The notes beneath the pieces are model-generated. The model was not told where the DNA came from. It saw nothing but the letters and a program-made list of their open reading frames with translations, and made no database searches. Of a stretch of 8,459 nucleotides of DNA, positions 1 through 6,613 are shown in pieces. Each line of letters starts with the position of its first letter. Position 1 is the first letter of the stretch. The translations under genes were made by a program, and so were the position numbers. This DNA is from Opitutales bacterium (GTDB taxonomy: Bacteria; Verrucomicrobiota; Verrucomicrobiia; Opitutales; T3Sed10-336): contig SLOW01000174.1 of assembly GCA_007132315.1 (NCBI GenBank), forward strand, positions 1 to 8,459, written 5' to 3'.

Positions 1-1
1 C

Positions 2-151
2 AAGATCCGTTCGGTGGCCGTCGCCCGCAACGTGTGTATTATGACCACGATCACGGGTGCCTTTGCGGCCTTGAACGGCATTCGTGCCGGCGGTGAGAAG
101 GAGATCGAGGTGCGGTCGATCCAATCCTACCACAAGAAGGTGACCAAGTAG
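2..151 (+). CDS. carB: Carbamoyl-phosphate synthase large subunit, C-terminal end (partial)
   Basis: Only the last 49 residues are in the window; the gene enters from the left edge in frame 2 and stops at TAG 149-151. The visible peptide begins KIRSVAVARNVCIMTTITGA and ends in a basic tail (HKKVTK). The pattern 'IR-x-x-A-x-ARN-x-x-x-x-TT-x-x-x-A-x-AA' is typical of the methylglyoxal-synthase-like allosteric domain that closes CarB, where effectors that control carbamoyl-phosphate synthesis for pyrimidines and arginine bind. The call rests on this short stretch alone. Another protein ending in an MGS-like domain (for example PurH-type) is less likely, because in PurH that domain is N-terminal. 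The next gene, purU, starts 17 bp downstream on the same strand, so the two may be co-transcribed. Confidence 0.7.
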   Translation, partial: KIRSVAVARNVCIMTTITGAFAALNGIRAGGEKEIEVRSIQSYHKKVTK

Positions 152-168
152 GCCGTTGCCTGACTCCG

Positions 169-1029
169 ATGCCGGACAAACGGGAAAAGCGCTTGATCGC
201 CTTGCTCTCCGGCCCCGACCGCCGAGGCATCGTGGCCCGCCTGTCGGGCTGGATCTTCGAGCGGGGCGGCAACATCATTCACGCCGATCAGCACCGGGAC
301 CGGGAGGAGGGGATTTTTTTCCAGCGTATCGAATGGGACAGTATGTCCGGCGATCTCGAGGCCGAGACGTCCGCGTTCCGGAAATACGCAAGCGAGCTCG
401 GCATGGAGGCGTGGGTCGCGCTGCCGGATCACCTTCCGGCTTTCGCCATTCTGGTTTCGCGCTTCACCCATTGTTTCCACGATCTGATCCAGCGCTGGCG
501 GGCCGGTGAATTCCGTTGCCGATTGGCGTGCGTCGTTTCCAACCACGAAGTCGTGCGTGGAGATTGCGAGCATTACGGGATTCCGTTCTTTCATGTTCCG
601 GTGCCCGAAGGCGGGAAGGAGGAGGCGGAGGCGCGGCAGTTGGATGTGCTCGGGCGTGAGAAACTGGATTTTGTGGTCATGGCCCGCTACATGCAGGTGC
701 TTTCGCCGCGTTTCCTCGAGCGGATCGGCTGTCCGGTCATCAATATTCATCATTCCTTCCTGCCGGCTTTTGTCGGAGGCAAACCCTACCATCAGGCTCA
801 TACCCGCGGGGTGAAACTGATCGGAGCGACCGCCCATTACGCGACACCCGTGCTGGACGACGGCCCCATCATTCATCAGGACGTGGTGCGGGTTTCCCAT
901 CGGCACGGCGTGCCGGACCTGATCCGGAAGGGCCGCGATATCGAAAAGATCGTCCTGTCCCAGGCGATCGCCTGGCAGCTCGAACACCGCATCCTTGTTT
1001 ACGGCCGCAAGACGGTTGTATTCGACTGA
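169..1029 (+). CDS. purU: Formyltetrahydrofolate deformylase PurU
   Basis: A complete 286-residue protein, the usual PurU length. It hydrolyses 10-formyl-tetrahydrofolate to formate and tetrahydrofolate in the cytoplasm, balancing the one-carbon pool and supplying formate for purine synthesis. Residues about 8-85 form an ACT domain (opening LIALLSGPDRRGIVARLSGW) that in this family senses small metabolites. Residues about 90-286 form a formyltransferase-fold catalytic domain. Recognisable motifs are VVSNHEVV (122-129), VVMARYMQVLSP (169-180), NIHHSFLPAF (192-201) with the catalytic Asn192 and His194, and LDDGPII (229-235) with the catalytic Asp230. The ATG at 169 gives an N-terminus that begins just before the ACT domain. 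It has no obvious Shine-Dalgarno sequence, although the frame is open further upstream into carB. The C-terminus ends normally. Confidence 0.96.
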   Translation: MPDKREKRLIALLSGPDRRGIVARLSGWIFERGGNIIHADQHRDREEGIFFQRIEWDSMSGDLEAETSAFRKYASELGMEAWVALPDHLPAFAILVSRFTHCFHDLIQRWRAGEFRCRLACVVSNHEVVRGDCEHYGIPFFHVPVPEGGKEEAEARQLDVLGREKLDFVVMARYMQVLSPRFLERIGCPVINIHHSFLPAFVGGKPYHQAHTRGVKLIGATAHYATPVLDDGPIIHQDVVRVSHRHGVPDLIRKGRDIEKIVLSQAIAWQLEHRILVYGRKTVVFD

Positions 1030-1108
1030 TCCCGTTCGGAGAAGCCGATGCGCGTTTTGGAGGCGGTCGGTCTCCCCGCCCGTGGCGCCCGCGATTTTCG
1101 ATTGCGCA

Positions 1109-1136
1109 TTGTCATTTCAACGTCATTCGATAAGAT
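1109..1136 (+). promoter_or_regulatory. Candidate sigma-70-type promoter for the TPR-exbBD operon
   Basis: In the 124-bp gap after purU, a locally AT-richer patch contains TTGTCA (1109-1114, five of six matches to the -35 consensus), 16 bp, and TAAGAT (1131-1136, four of six matches to the -10). Transcription would start near 1143, only about 11 nt before the chosen ATG at 1154, and a GGAG at 1146-1149 would lie at the very 5' end of the message. The match is moderate and could be chance. It is offered because the position fits the start of a new operon. Confidence 0.3.
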
Positions 1137-1153
1137 TGAAGAATTGGAGTCGG

Positions 1154-3823
1154 ATGTTGATCGTCGCGTTTGAATATCTTGCTTGTCGGATACTTAGGGT
1201 GTTTCCCGGTGGTGGCGCGGCCTGGCTTTTCGGCCTGGCCGTTCTGACGGGGGCCGTGGCTGTGCCGTGCGTCGCTCCTTCCGCGGTATCGGAGGCGCCG
1301 CCATTTGCGATCGAGGATCCGTCGGAAACCGGCGCGCGGCTTGTCCATTTCATCTGGAAACGCCACGCGGCGGACGAAGCGCTCCGAATGGGTTTTCCCT
1401 CTCTGGCGATGGATCTGTATCGGGAGGCGGAGGATCTGCTGCCGGAGGGCGATGTGCGCCGTCCCCGGTTGACGATCGACCGGAGCAACGCGCTCCTGGC
1501 TCTGGGGCGCTTCAGCGACGCGGGCGTGCTCCTTGACTCTTATCGCGGCGAGGTCAACGACACCCTTCTGCTGCGCCGGGCTATGCTTTCCTGGCATGGA
1601 CGGCGTTGGGAGGAATTTCGGTATCGGCTCCAGGAAATCACGCAGAGCGCGCTGACCGGTGAGGACCGCGCCTGGTACGCGTTTTTGTTTGGGGCGTTGC
1701 GGGAGGTCGAGGGCGACACCGAGGAGGCGAACCGTCTTTATCGTCAGGCCGAAGCGGCAGCCGTGTCGGCCGCCCAGCGTTCCGAGTTTACGCTGGTGCG
1801 GTTTCGGACGCTCCTGCTCCGCGATGAGCCGACCGAGGAGACCCTGGAACGGTTGCGGAACGAAATGGAAGCTCATGATGGGACCGTGACGGTTTTTCGT
1901 TTCGCTCAGAAATCAGTCCTGGTGCTGGAGGCGCTTGATCGTACCGACGAGGCGATTGACGAGGCGGCGCGGTGGCGTGCGCGGGTCCCGGTCATGGAAC
2001 GGGAACTGCGGGATCGGTTTTTACTGCTGGAAGGGCTCGTGGCCGGACCGGAGCACTCCAGGGGCCGGGCCGCTTTCGAGGAGTTGCTGATCACCGGCGT
2101 CACCCGCAATCTGCAGCGCGCGGCCCTGTACCAGCTCGGACGCGATTTGCCGGAAGGGGATGAGCGGGAATTTTTCGAGAATCTCCTCGCCGAATTGATC
2201 GATGGTGAGGTCCAGCACTCGCTGATCGACGAACTCCTGATATTTCGATCCCGCATTCATTTCGCCGCGCGCCGTTTCGAGGAGGCGACCGAGGATGCGG
2301 AGACCGTCCTGAGCCAGTACCCGGGATCGCGCCTGAGGCGAGACGCCCTGCGGTTGCTTGGACACATCGCCTGGGAGGAGGAGAAGTACCGGACCGCGGC
2401 CGACTATGTGAATCGCCTCCGGGACGAGATTCCCGAAGGGACCAGCCGTTCCGAACTGGGGGTGCTCGTGGCCGACTGTTATTTCCGGGCCGAGGATTAT
2501 GAAAACGCGGCGGACGCCTACGGAATCGTCCTGCGCGAGGGCGCGGAGACGCTGTCCCCGGGGCTGCTTCTGTTTCAGCGGGTGATCGCCGAGCTGCGGG
2601 CCGGCCGGATGGACCGGGTGCGCGCCCACCTCGACGAGGTTCGCTTTCAGAACCTGGAGGATTTGGATTATCTCTGGCAGGCCGAGTGGAACCTGTTGCG
2701 GGAGATGCAGCAACGAGGTCGAATGGAAGAGGCCTACGGGCGTGTTTCCGAATTGATCGACCGGGGAGACGATTACCGTCTTCCCCAGGCGCTGAGAATT
2801 CGTTTCCTGTGGTTGAGGGCTCAGCTGGCTTTCGAATCGGGACGTTCGGATGAGACGCTTCCTCTGCTCGACGTGGTTTTGTCGGAGCTCGACCGCCAGT
2901 CCGTGGGCGCCGAGTTGTCGGCGGAACTGGTTCGTTCGATCCGGGGCTATACGCGTCTCCTTCGAGCCCAGGCTCTTCTGGACAGGCAACAAGCCGAAGA
3001 GGCCGTTGCGATTCTGCGGCGGTTGCGCGAGGAAAACAGTGGCGACGAGCCGGCGATTTACTCCTATCTGGTGGAAGCCCGGTACCATGCGAGCACGGGT
3101 CAAACGGTCGAGGCGGAGCGACTGCTCACGGCTCTGGCGGATTCGTACCCGGAAAGCCCCTACGCACCGATCGCTTTGTATGAAGCCGCCGTGAACACTG
3201 GGCGCGGCGGGCTCGACGAGGGATATGAGGAAAGGGCGATAGGCCGGCTCGAGAGACTGATCGAAACCTATCCCGATCATGAATTGGTTTTTCACGCCCG
3301 GTTGAAACAGGCCGACCTGCTCCGCGCGATGAACCGGTTCGGAACGGCCCGCCAGATCTACGAATCCCTGGAAAACCGTTACCCGGATCATCCCGAATGG
3401 TTTCGGGTCAAGGTCTCCCTGGCCGACACCTTTCTGGCGCAGGGAGAAACGACCGACGAGTCGTTCCTGGAACGGGCCGTCGTCACCCTCGAGCGATTGT
3501 ACGATCTGCCCCAGTTGACCGCCGACATGCGCGCCGAGGCCGGTTTCAAATACGGATTCGCCCACGAGAAGTTGGAAAACCGGGAAGAGGCCCGTGAGAT
3601 TTACTGGTTGGTGATCGCGGCCGTGTTTGAAGACGATAACTCCGAATCTCTGGGCTCTAAGGGACGTTACTGGGCTTCGCGCTCGGTCTTTCACCTGGCT
3701 CGCCTCCTCGAGGAGGGGGAGCGTTGGAATGAAGCGAGGGAAGCTTATTCCTTGATTTTTCACCACCGCCTCCCCGGCGAATCCCTGGCCCGGTCGCGCC
3801 TGACGCCGCTGACAACGCGTTGA
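1154..3823 (+). CDS. Large exported or membrane-anchored TPR-repeat protein
   Basis: An 889-residue protein from ATG 1154. That start is preferred over the in-frame ATG at 995 because 995 lies inside purU, the intervening 53 residues look non-coding, and a GGAG precedes 1154. A hydrophobic segment at residues about 22-42 acts as signal peptide or N-terminal anchor; there is no clear lipobox, since the nearby Cys39 follows proline. The remainder is almost entirely alpha-helical and rich in Glu, Arg, Leu and Ala. TPR-like helix pairs are clearest at about 366-392, 398-427, 435-461, 636-668, 713-747 and 841-870. Several end in YPxS/YPDH turns (YPGS 389-392, YPES 665-668, YPDH 706-709 and 743-746), as in BamD/YbgF-type repeats. 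TPR arrays bind other proteins and no enzymatic domain is visible. It sits 45 bp before exbB and is probably co-expressed with it, so a periplasmic scaffold role for that complex is inferred. The exact partner is unknown. Confidence 0.85.
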   Translation: MLIVAFEYLACRILRVFPGGGAAWLFGLAVLTGAVAVPCVAPSAVSEAPPFAIEDPSETGARLVHFIWKRHAADEALRMGFPSLAMDLYREAEDLLPEGDVRRPRLTIDRSNALLALGRFSDAGVLLDSYRGEVNDTLLLRRAMLSWHGRRWEEFRYRLQEITQSALTGEDRAWYAFLFGALREVEGDTEEANRLYRQAEAAAVSAAQRSEFTLVRFRTLLLRDEPTEETLERLRNEMEAHDGTVTVFRFAQKSVLVLEALDRTDEAIDEAARWRARVPVMERELRDRFLLLEGLVAGPEHSRGRAAFEELLITGVTRNLQRAALYQLGRDLPEGDEREFFENLLAELIDGEVQHSLIDELLIFRSRIHFAARRFEEATEDAETVLSQYPGSRLRRDALRLLGHIAWEEEKYRTAADYVNRLRDEIPEGTSRSELGVLVADCYFRAEDYENAADAYGIVLREGAETLSPGLLLFQRVIAELRAGRMDRVRAHLDEVRFQNLEDLDYLWQAEWNLLREMQQRGRMEEAYGRVSELIDRGDDYRLPQALRIRFLWLRAQLAFESGRSDETLPLLDVVLSELDRQSVGAELSAELVRSIRGYTRLLRAQALLDRQQAEEAVAILRRLREENSGDEPAIYSYLVEARYHASTGQTVEAERLLTALADSYPESPYAPIALYEAAVNTGRGGLDEGYEERAIGRLERLIETYPDHELVFHARLKQADLLRAMNRFGTARQIYESLENRYPDHPEWFRVKVSLADTFLAQGETTDESFLERAVVTLERLYDLPQLTADMRAEAGFKYGFAHEKLENREEAREIYWLVIAAVFEDDNSESLGSKGRYWASRSVFHLARLLEEGERWNEAREAYSLIFHHRLPGESLARSRLTPLTTR

Positions 3824-3868
3824 CGCCTCCGTTCGAAGCTGCAACCCTGTGCTCACCTTGTATTTGCC

Positions 3869-4543
3869 ATGAAAATTCTCGATTTCAGCCTGTTTGAGAA
3901 GGGCGGCCCCATCATGTGGCTGTTGCTTTTCCTGAGCCTGGTCGGCCTGATCCTTTTTATCGAGCGCACGCTCTTCCTCCACCGCAGCCAGATCCGTTCG
4001 AACGAGTTCGTTTCCGGGATCAAGAATATCCTCCGGAAACGCCGTCTGGTGGAGGCGCTGACCGTCTGCGAGGAAACCCCCGGGCCGGTGGCCAACGTGG
4101 TCAAGGCGGGGCTTCTGCACCACGAGGAAGACGAGTCCCGGATGCGGTTCGCCATCCAGGAGGCCGCTCTGGTCGAAATTCCGGCGATGGAGCGCCGGAT
4201 CGGCTCGATCACGGCCATTGCCCACGTCGCACCCATTCTCGGTTTGCTCGGAACGGTCCTCGGGTTGATCAACGCGTTTTACCTGATCCAGGAGGAGGGC
4301 GCCTACGCCCACGCCGGCCTGTTGGCCGACGGTGTGTGGCAGGCGCTGCTCACCACCGCCGCCGGGTTGGCGGTCGCGGTGCCCGCTTATCTGGCGCAGC
4401 ACTTTCTCTACGGAAGGGTGCGTGCCTTGGCGAACGATATGGAATGGGTCGGGAACGATATCATGGCGTTCCTTCTGAAGGATTTGCACAGTGAAACGGC
4501 GGTGCCGGAGTACCCCTCCGGCTCGTCCGAGACGGAATCATGA
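3869..4543 (+). CDS. exbB: ExbB/TolQ/MotA-family proton channel protein
   Basis: A 224-residue inner-membrane protein with the family's three-helix layout. TM1 is at about 15-32 after the typical 'EKGGPIMW' lead-in. A cytoplasmic loop of about 80 residues follows, then TM2 at about 113-140 and TM3 at about 155-178. Conserved features are APILGLLGTVLGLINAF (121-137), with the channel-lining Thr129, and WQALLTTAAGLAVAVPAYLA (157-176), with Thr163 matching the second pore threonine of ExbB. Together with ExbD it would convert proton flow into mechanical work on a TonB/TolA-type partner. The start at 3869 gives the normal N-terminus, though no strong Shine-Dalgarno is seen. The gene follows the TPR gene by 45 bp and overlaps exbD by 4 bp (ATGA). 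Ton-type and Tol-type members cannot be separated from sequence alone. There is no tolB or pal in the window. Confidence 0.93.
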   Translation: MKILDFSLFEKGGPIMWLLLFLSLVGLILFIERTLFLHRSQIRSNEFVSGIKNILRKRRLVEALTVCEETPGPVANVVKAGLLHHEEDESRMRFAIQEAALVEIPAMERRIGSITAIAHVAPILGLLGTVLGLINAFYLIQEEGAYAHAGLLADGVWQALLTTAAGLAVAVPAYLAQHFLYGRVRALANDMEWVGNDIMAFLLKDLHSETAVPEYPSGSSETES

Positions 4544-5001
4544 TCACCCGTCCGTTCAACCTGCAGGCCCGGTTGAAAGCGCCGTCACGGCGCTTCGATA
4601 TGGTGGCCCTGTTTGATATTCTCTTGCTCGCGTTCGGATTCACATTGTTGAGTTCGCGTTTCATCTTCGCGCCCGGGATCAGCATCGACCTGCCGCGGGT
4701 CGGCTCGGAAGAATTGGTGGGGATCCGCACCGACGCCGTTCTCACCATAGGCGCCAACGAGATGCTGTTGTTCGAAGGTTCGATTCTGAATTTCGACAAC
4801 TTCGAACAACGCCTGCGCGAACACTTCAGTCAGGACGCCGACGCCGCGCTCCTCATTCGCGCCGATAGCTCGATTTCGATGCAGACACTGCTCGAAGTGG
4901 CCGAAATGGCCCGCTCGGCGGGCGTCGCCCGGGTGCAGGTGGCCGCGGCGCCGTTGGATCCGGATCCGGATCTGGATTTGTTTGAAAGCGGCAGGCGATG
5001 A
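4540..5001 (+). CDS. exbD: ExbD/TolR-family protein
   Basis: A 153-residue single-pass inner-membrane protein. A short basic cytoplasmic N-terminus (1-19) leads to a TM helix at about 21-39 that contains Asp26, the equivalent of the essential proton-carrying Asp25 of E. coli ExbD. The periplasmic domain (about 48-137) has the expected order: IDLPRVG, LTIGANEMLLFEG (68-80), an amphipathic NFEQRLREHF helix (87-96), LLIRADSSISMQTLLEVAEM (104-123) and a final ARVQVAA strand. Oddities are the loss of the usual Thr-Pro before the motor aspartate (here VALFD instead of TPFID) and a short acidic tail, DPDPDLD. It is translationally coupled to the genes on both sides by ATGA overlaps (4540-4543 and 4998-5001), which fits a fixed stoichiometric complex. 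Confidence 0.91.
   Translation: MITRPFNLQARLKAPSRRFDMVALFDILLLAFGFTLLSSRFIFAPGISIDLPRVGSEELVGIRTDAVLTIGANEMLLFEGSILNFDNFEQRLREHFSQDADAALLIRADSSISMQTLLEVAEMARSAGVARVQVAAAPLDPDPDLDLFESGRR
4956..4979 (+). repeat. Four tandem GGATCC-like hexamers in the exbD tail
   Basis: Two exact GGATCC units, then GGATCT and GGATTT, lie head to tail in frame and encode the alternating LDPDPDLDL tail of ExbD. A short in-frame repeat like this can expand or contract by slippage without breaking the gene. Confidence 0.7.
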
Positions 5002-5777
5002 AGGCGAAACCGAAAAAAGGCGGCGCGGGTTCTAGCCAAGCCAAACGCCACTGGGGGATCGCGATCTCGGCGGGCATAGGCGTTCACGCCGTGGGCCTGG
5101 CTCTGTTCAGTGTCGATCCGACGCCCGAGCGCCAGCTGCTCGTCGAGCGCGCCTACCTGACCATGACTCACGGAGGGAGCGAGGCAGTCCGCGGTCTCGG
5201 TTTCGACCGTGTTGCCCTCCTGGATACGGCTCCCCTCTACCTGCCTTCGCGATGGAATACCACGGATGGGGATCTGGAACGCATTCGCGGCCGCCAGCCC
5301 GAAGAGCTCTTCGACCTTTACCCGCCCCGACTTTCCTTTGGCGATTCGCCGGCCGCGGCGGAGTTGTCGCTTCGGTTGGAAACGGCCGGAGATCCGAGGG
5401 AACTCCTCCTGCAAGCGGACCGTGCTCCCTTTGCCTCGATGGGCAGGCGTGACCGGGAACCGCCGTCCACCGCCGTCCGATTCGCCCGGGTGGAAGTACG
5501 CCGCTTCGGTGCGGGGCAGCCGGTGAGGAGGTTTGACGTGTCCTCCGACACCGTTGGCGAACACCTGGACGAAACGGTCTATTCCGGAGTCCCCATGGCG
5601 TTCACGTTGCAAATCGGCCGCGCCGGGGAAGCAGGATCCGCCTTCTTGCTGGAGAGCTCCGAGTCCGACGCGATCGACGCTTATTTTCAACAGAATCTGG
5701 GCGATCTCTTGCAGGACGAATTCCGCCGCAACGGCGGTCTGAAGGGCGGCTATTACCGCGTGGATATCGGTCCGTAA
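4998..5777 (+). CDS. Divergent TonB/TolA-like envelope protein of the exbBD operon
   Basis: A 259-residue protein, probably the force-transmitting partner of ExbB/ExbD. A lysine-rich cytoplasmic start (KAKPKK) precedes one TM helix at about 19-39. This helix carries His30 in the setting GIGVHAVGLALFS, which resembles the TM helix of TonB, where a histidine is the key motor-contact residue. The periplasmic part (40-259) lacks the proline-rich Glu-Pro/Lys-Pro spacer of classical TonB. The C-terminal part (about 198-232: VPMAFTLQIGRAG, then LLESSESDAID) faintly follows the TonB C-terminal pattern 'V-x-F-x-(I/V)-x-x-x-G-x-(11)-SSG-x-x-x-(L/I)-D'. Position supports the call: it overlaps exbD by ATGA and is third after exbB-exbD, where tonB or tolA normally lies. 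The TM and coupling are seen directly; the TonB-like role is inference. It could instead be a lineage-specific exbBD accessory protein. Confidence 0.68.
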   Translation: MKAKPKKGGAGSSQAKRHWGIAISAGIGVHAVGLALFSVDPTPERQLLVERAYLTMTHGGSEAVRGLGFDRVALLDTAPLYLPSRWNTTDGDLERIRGRQPEELFDLYPPRLSFGDSPAAAELSLRLETAGDPRELLLQADRAPFASMGRRDREPPSTAVRFARVEVRRFGAGQPVRRFDVSSDTVGEHLDETVYSGVPMAFTLQIGRAGEAGSAFLLESSESDAIDAYFQQNLGDLLQDEFRRNGGLKGGYYRVDIGP

Positions 5778-5808
5778 CGGAGACAGGCTCTTGCGTCGCG
5801 TGCCTCCG
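5778..5808. terminator. Imperfect hairpin between convergent operons
   Basis: Immediately after the TAA at 5775-5777, arms 5778-5788 and 5798-5808 pair over 11 positions with two mismatches (outer CGGAG/CTCCG) around a 9-nt loop. It lies in the 50-bp gap between two convergent genes, where a shared terminator is expected. There is no T-tract on either strand, so it is not a classical intrinsic terminator. Confidence 0.3.
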
Positions 5809-5827
5809 CCGAGAAACCGGATGTCCG

Positions 5828-6613
5828 TCACTGTGAATCGGCGCGATAGCTTTCGTACCAGTGTCTCAGCGATAAGCGGGCCGCGATGGACACCGCGCCG
5901 ACAAAGAGGAACCCCAGCAGACAGGCGGTGAATCCCGTGGCGAAGAGCGCGGCTGTTTCGTGACGCGAAAAATATACGATGACCAGGTAACCCAACCCAC
6001 CCCGGCCTCCGGAACCGCTGCCGGCGAAGAACTCGCCGGCGATGGCGCCCACCGGCGCCAGGGTGGCCGCGATGCGGAGACCGTCGAAGTAATGCGGCAG
6101 CGAATACGGAAGCCGCAACAGAAACATTTCCTGAGTCTTGCTGGCTTTCCGGGTACGGAATAGATCCAGCAACACCTGCGGAGTTGCCAGGAGTCCTTGG
6201 GTGGTGTTGGAGACGACGGGAAAGAATGTGATGAGGAAGGTGACGGCGGTGACACTCGGAAATCCCGGCCCAAGCCAAAGGACGAGGAGGGGCGTCAGGA
6301 TCACAACCGGAACGATTTGCAGCAACAGGACGTGCGGATACAGCGCTTGACGCAACACCCGCGATGCCCCGAGCGGAAGCGCCATCCCGAGCCCCAGGGT
6401 TGCGGACAGAGCCAGCCCGGCCAGCGCGGCCGCGCCGGTGGTCGTGAGCCCTCGCAGCAGGGTGAGAAATTCGTCGCCGAACGCGCGCGCGACTTCGTGC
6501 GGTTGCGGAAGAAGATAGCCCGGGACACCGAGCCCCGCCGCAAGCCCGTACCACAACCCGAGGGCCAGGAGGGCGGCCGTGACCGGATACGCGAACTGTT
6601 GAAGGCGTCTCAT
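5828..6613 (-). CDS. ABC transporter permease, NitT/TauT/SsuC type
   Basis: A 261-residue inner-membrane permease of the binding-protein-dependent family that imports nitrate, taurine, alkanesulfonates or thiamine precursors. Hydrophobic segments are seen at about 9-30, 60-82, 93-116, 118-140, 182-196 and 222-246, consistent with six helices. The lead-in GYLLPQPHEVARAF (32-45) is typical of the family (PSP/LPxPxxVxxxF). The cytoplasmic coupling loop is at 157-188, with LRLPYSLPHYFDGLRIA (166-182) corresponding to the degenerate EAA-loop that docks on the ATPase; SsuC/TauC members have the same 'LP-x-x-LP-x-x-x-x-GLR-x-A' form. The ATG at 6613 overlaps the ATPase stop by 4 bp (ATGA), so it is translationally coupled as the second gene. 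Substrate is not predictable from the permease alone. Confidence 0.94.
   Translation of the reverse strand: MRRLQQFAYPVTAALLALGLWYGLAAGLGVPGYLLPQPHEVARAFGDEFLTLLRGLTTTGAAALAGLALSATLGLGMALPLGASRVLRQALYPHVLLLQIVPVVILTPLLVLWLGPGFPSVTAVTFLITFFPVVSNTTQGLLATPQVLLDLFRTRKASKTQEMFLLRLPYSLPHYFDGLRIAATLAPVGAIAGEFFAGSGSGGRGGLGYLVIVYFSRHETAALFATGFTACLLGFLFVGAVSIAARLSLRHWYESYRADSQ

Noticed and set aside
995..1153. Longer N-terminus for the TPR protein from ATG 995
   Set aside because: It would start inside purU, and the added 53 residues look like non-coding translation. The ATG at 1154 has a GGAG ahead of it and leads straight into a plausible signal or anchor sequence.
2021..4489. 822-codon open frame on the minus strand, antisense to the TPR and exbB genes
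   Set aside because: It is a GC-driven shadow of well-supported plus-strand genes. Its translation is rich in Gln, Arg, Pro and His with no recognisable domain, and it crosses a gene boundary.
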